DNA of 5,536 nt, from the NCBI GenBank assembly GCA_017995695.1, contig JAGOIJ010000111.1:1-5536 (forward strand), written 5' to 3'. The position numbers and the translations under genes are program-made. How positions within the stretch are numbered: the stretch's first letter is position 1; the number at the start of each line of letters is the position of its first letter. Shown here piece after piece: positions 5,337 through 5,536 of this stretch. The notes beneath the pieces are model-generated. The model did not search any database. It saw only the letters and a program-made list of their open reading frames with translations, and was not told the DNA's origin. Source of the stretch: Candidatus Omnitrophota bacterium. Its GTDB lineage: Bacteria; Omnitrophota; Gorgyraeia; Gygaellales; Profunditerraquicolaceae.

Positions 5337-5536
5337 TCAAAACTTATGGGCAATCCCGGCAAGAATAAAAGTAGTATTAATGCCGCTATTCGGCTTTTCA
5401 ATGCCGGAGTTGGAAAGATGGCGAAAGCGCCCTTCAATAGTAGCGGCCCACCCATCACTAAAAAAATAATGCAGGCCACCGCCCCCGTATTCGATAAAAT
5501 TAAACTGCGTGCCCTGCTCAATGGTGTGCTGGGCCA
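5337..5536 (-). CDS. PagL-like lipid A deacylase / acyloxyacyl hydrolase family protein, C-terminal 65 residues, truncated by window edge
   Basis: A minus-strand frame open from the window edge to a TGA at 5337-5339 yields the last 65 residues of a beta-barrel protein: GTQFNFIEYGGGGLHYFF, then an EGRFRHLSNSGIEKPNSGIN segment and a final strand ending AHKF with C-terminal Phe, usual for outer-membrane barrels. The H-x-S-N segment (RHLSNSG) followed by PN-x-G matches the catalytic region of PagL, where His and Ser belong to the triad. PagL enzymes remove the 3-O acyl chain of lipid A in the outer membrane. The triad glutamate, 14 residues after the histidine in Pseudomonas PagL, corresponds here to Asn (visible residue 53). 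The stop lies 40 nt before cbiM with no convincing terminator, so the two may be cotranscribed. Signal peptide and N-terminal strands are outside the window. A different frame of the same DNA is open but has no recognisable content. Confidence 0.8.
   Translation of the reverse strand, partial: AQHTIEQGTQFNFIEYGGGGLHYFFSDGWAATIEGRFRHLSNSGIEKPNSGINTTFILAGIAHKF

Noticed and set aside
5315..5521. 68-residue hydrophobic minus-strand open frame beginning with TTG
   Set aside because: It overlaps, in another frame, the clear PagL-like C-terminus that ends at 5337; its hydrophobic content is a by-product of the barrel codons.

Overview
The window reads as a Gram-negative bacterial chromosome segment with every recognisable gene on the minus strand. 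Two genes run off the edges. It holds, in minus-strand transcription order (right to left): the C-terminal end of a PagL/acyloxyacyl-hydrolase-like outer-membrane protein (5337-5536); a nickel/cobalt ECF-type uptake operon, consisting of cbiM (4625-5296), a small PDGLE/CbiN-like membrane protein (4278-4610), an unrecognised two-helix membrane protein with two CxxC pairs (3631-3987), cbiQ (2783-3625) and cbiO (1995-2807); a PilZ-domain protein (1399-1809); and the first 422 residues of an outer-membrane beta-barrel protein with a signal peptide (1-1267). Two outer-membrane proteins imply a diderm. The gene set (putative BBP2-type barrel, PilZ, CbiM plus PDGLE, the small WQLSTP-type membrane protein) recalls Omnitrophota or related uncultivated lineages, but this is an impression and not a demonstration.

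The transport operon has the parts of a group I energy-coupling factor importer: CbiM is the substrate-binding membrane subunit with the N-terminal Met-His metal site, the small PDGLE/CbiN-like subunit partners with it, CbiQ is the T component and CbiO the ATPase. Gaps are short (14 nt cbiM to PDGLE gene, 5 nt small protein to cbiQ, 25-nt overlap of cbiQ and cbiO), except for a 290-nt interval between the PDGLE gene and the CxxC protein that carries a palindromic repeat element. Whether the substrate is nickel or cobalt cannot be decided: no cobalamin riboswitch or NikR site is visible and no cobalamin-synthesis or hydrogenase/urease gene is in view.

The most unusual points are: the CxxC-bearing small membrane protein embedded in the importer operon; a histidine-rich CbiO tail built from two 11-residue repeats; an alternating-orientation triple repeat between cbiO and the PilZ gene that can form mutually exclusive hairpins and overlaps a consensus -35 box; a compound palindromic/tandem repeat inside the operon; and a PagL-like protein in which the position of the catalytic glutamate appears to be asparagine. 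I found no RNA gene, CRISPR array, transposase or convincing intrinsic terminator. No gene-free stretch exceeds 300 bases; the longest is 3988-4277.
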